The notes under the pieces were generated by a model. It worked only from the letters and a program-made list of their open reading frames with translations. It searched no databases and had not been told where the DNA came from. DNA of 64,000 nt from Ureibacillus thermosphaericus. Its GTDB lineage: Bacteria > Bacillota > Bacilli > Bacillales_A > Planococcaceae. Shown here in pieces: positions 63,926 through 64,000 of this stretch. The stretch spans positions 124,001-188,000 of the forward strand of contig NZ_JAAXPW010000001.1 in assembly GCF_012396605.1 (NCBI RefSeq), in the 5' to 3' direction. Made by a program: the position numbers and the translations under genes. Position 1 is the stretch's first letter; every line of letters starts with the position of its first letter.

Positions 63926-64000
63926 ATGACAAAACCAGTAATCGCCATCGTAGGTCGTCCGAATGTAGGAAAATCAACAATTTTCAACCGAATTGTTGGT
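63926..64000 (+). CDS. der: GTPase Der (EngA), first 25 codons
   Basis: An ATG at 63926 preceded by GGAAGG and GAAGGA opens a frame that begins with the first G1 loop of Der, GRPNVGKST (residues 10-18). Der has two tandem GTPase domains and helps assemble the 50S subunit. The window ends inside domain 1. Position after cmk-rpsA matches B. subtilis. A TATAAT at 63886-63891 may be its -10. Confidence 0.92.
   Translation, partial: MTKPVIAIVGRPNVGKSTIFNRIVG

Overview
The window is a low-GC chromosomal segment of an endospore-forming Bacillales bacterium. Sporulation genes (sirA, spoIIAA-spoIIAB-sigF, spoVAF, sleB-ypeB), bacillithiol metabolism (ypdA), a class IV polyhydroxybutyrate (PHB) synthase cluster and an SLH-domain surface protein together suggest a Planococcaceae-like genus (Lysinibacillus/Ureibacillus type). 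The genus is an inference. No tRNA, rRNA, CRISPR array, prophage or intact insertion sequence was seen.

Layout. Positions 1-2200 (minus strand) hold a cell-envelope stress operon, liaI-liaH-liaF-liaS, with liaS cut by the window edge. Positions 2428-7237 hold sirA and yneF, which are neighbours in Bacillus subtilis but are separated here by the complete PHB cluster: phaQ-phaP on the minus strand, diverging from phaR-phaB-phaC. A thiolase that could supply acetoacetyl-CoA follows at 8774. Positions 7604-24685 follow the B. subtilis yqkD-yqkE-yqkF-nudF-fur-xerD-deoB-pdp order. Accessory DNA interrupts it: an amino-acid permease, a 974-residue beta-propeller/SLH protein, a VanZ-like protein, a broken lipoprotein gene and a tandem pair of zinc-ribbon genes. 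A SulP transporter follows.

Positions 27170-31893 hold spoIIAA-spoIIAB-sigF joined directly to spoVAF, without the spoVAA-AE genes found between them in B. subtilis, then lysA. Positions 32096-44347 run ribT, a DUF309 gene, scpA-scpB, a DacB-type carboxypeptidase, rluB, resA-resB-resC, resD-resE and sigX-rsiX. This is the B. subtilis order with gaps: the rib operon and spmA-spmB are not here. A collapsed two-component/ABC-transporter locus at 44598-45430 is followed by an FMN riboswitch and ribU. Positions 46645-51035 are accessory: an NSS symporter, a thioredoxin-like protein, fabI with a FapR-like operator, and a PadR/DUF1129 pair. Positions 51119-64000 return to the conserved order: fer, ypbB, recS, ypbE, ypbG, ypdA, a degenerate SDR, prsW, sleB-ypeB, ypfA, cmk, rpsA and the start of der.

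How the genes work together. PHB storage (thiolase, PhaB, PhaRC, phasin, PhaQ), sporulation entry (SirA, sigma-F switch), chromosome condensation (ScpAB), aerobic cytochrome c biogenesis under ResDE, and germination (SleB/YpeB) dominate. Several regulatory sites are legible: a sigma-H/Spo0A-type spoIIA promoter, an ECF-type sigX promoter, the FapR-like box at fabI, the FMN riboswitch with its attenuator, and a perfect 12-bp inverted repeat that includes the Shine-Dalgarno of the SLH gene. I saw no convincing wholly new multi-gene system. The most unusual items are that inverted repeat, the zinc-ribbon pair with a displaced tail, the Thr/Lys tail on PhaQ, the gene-loss junctions and the decayed immunity locus.
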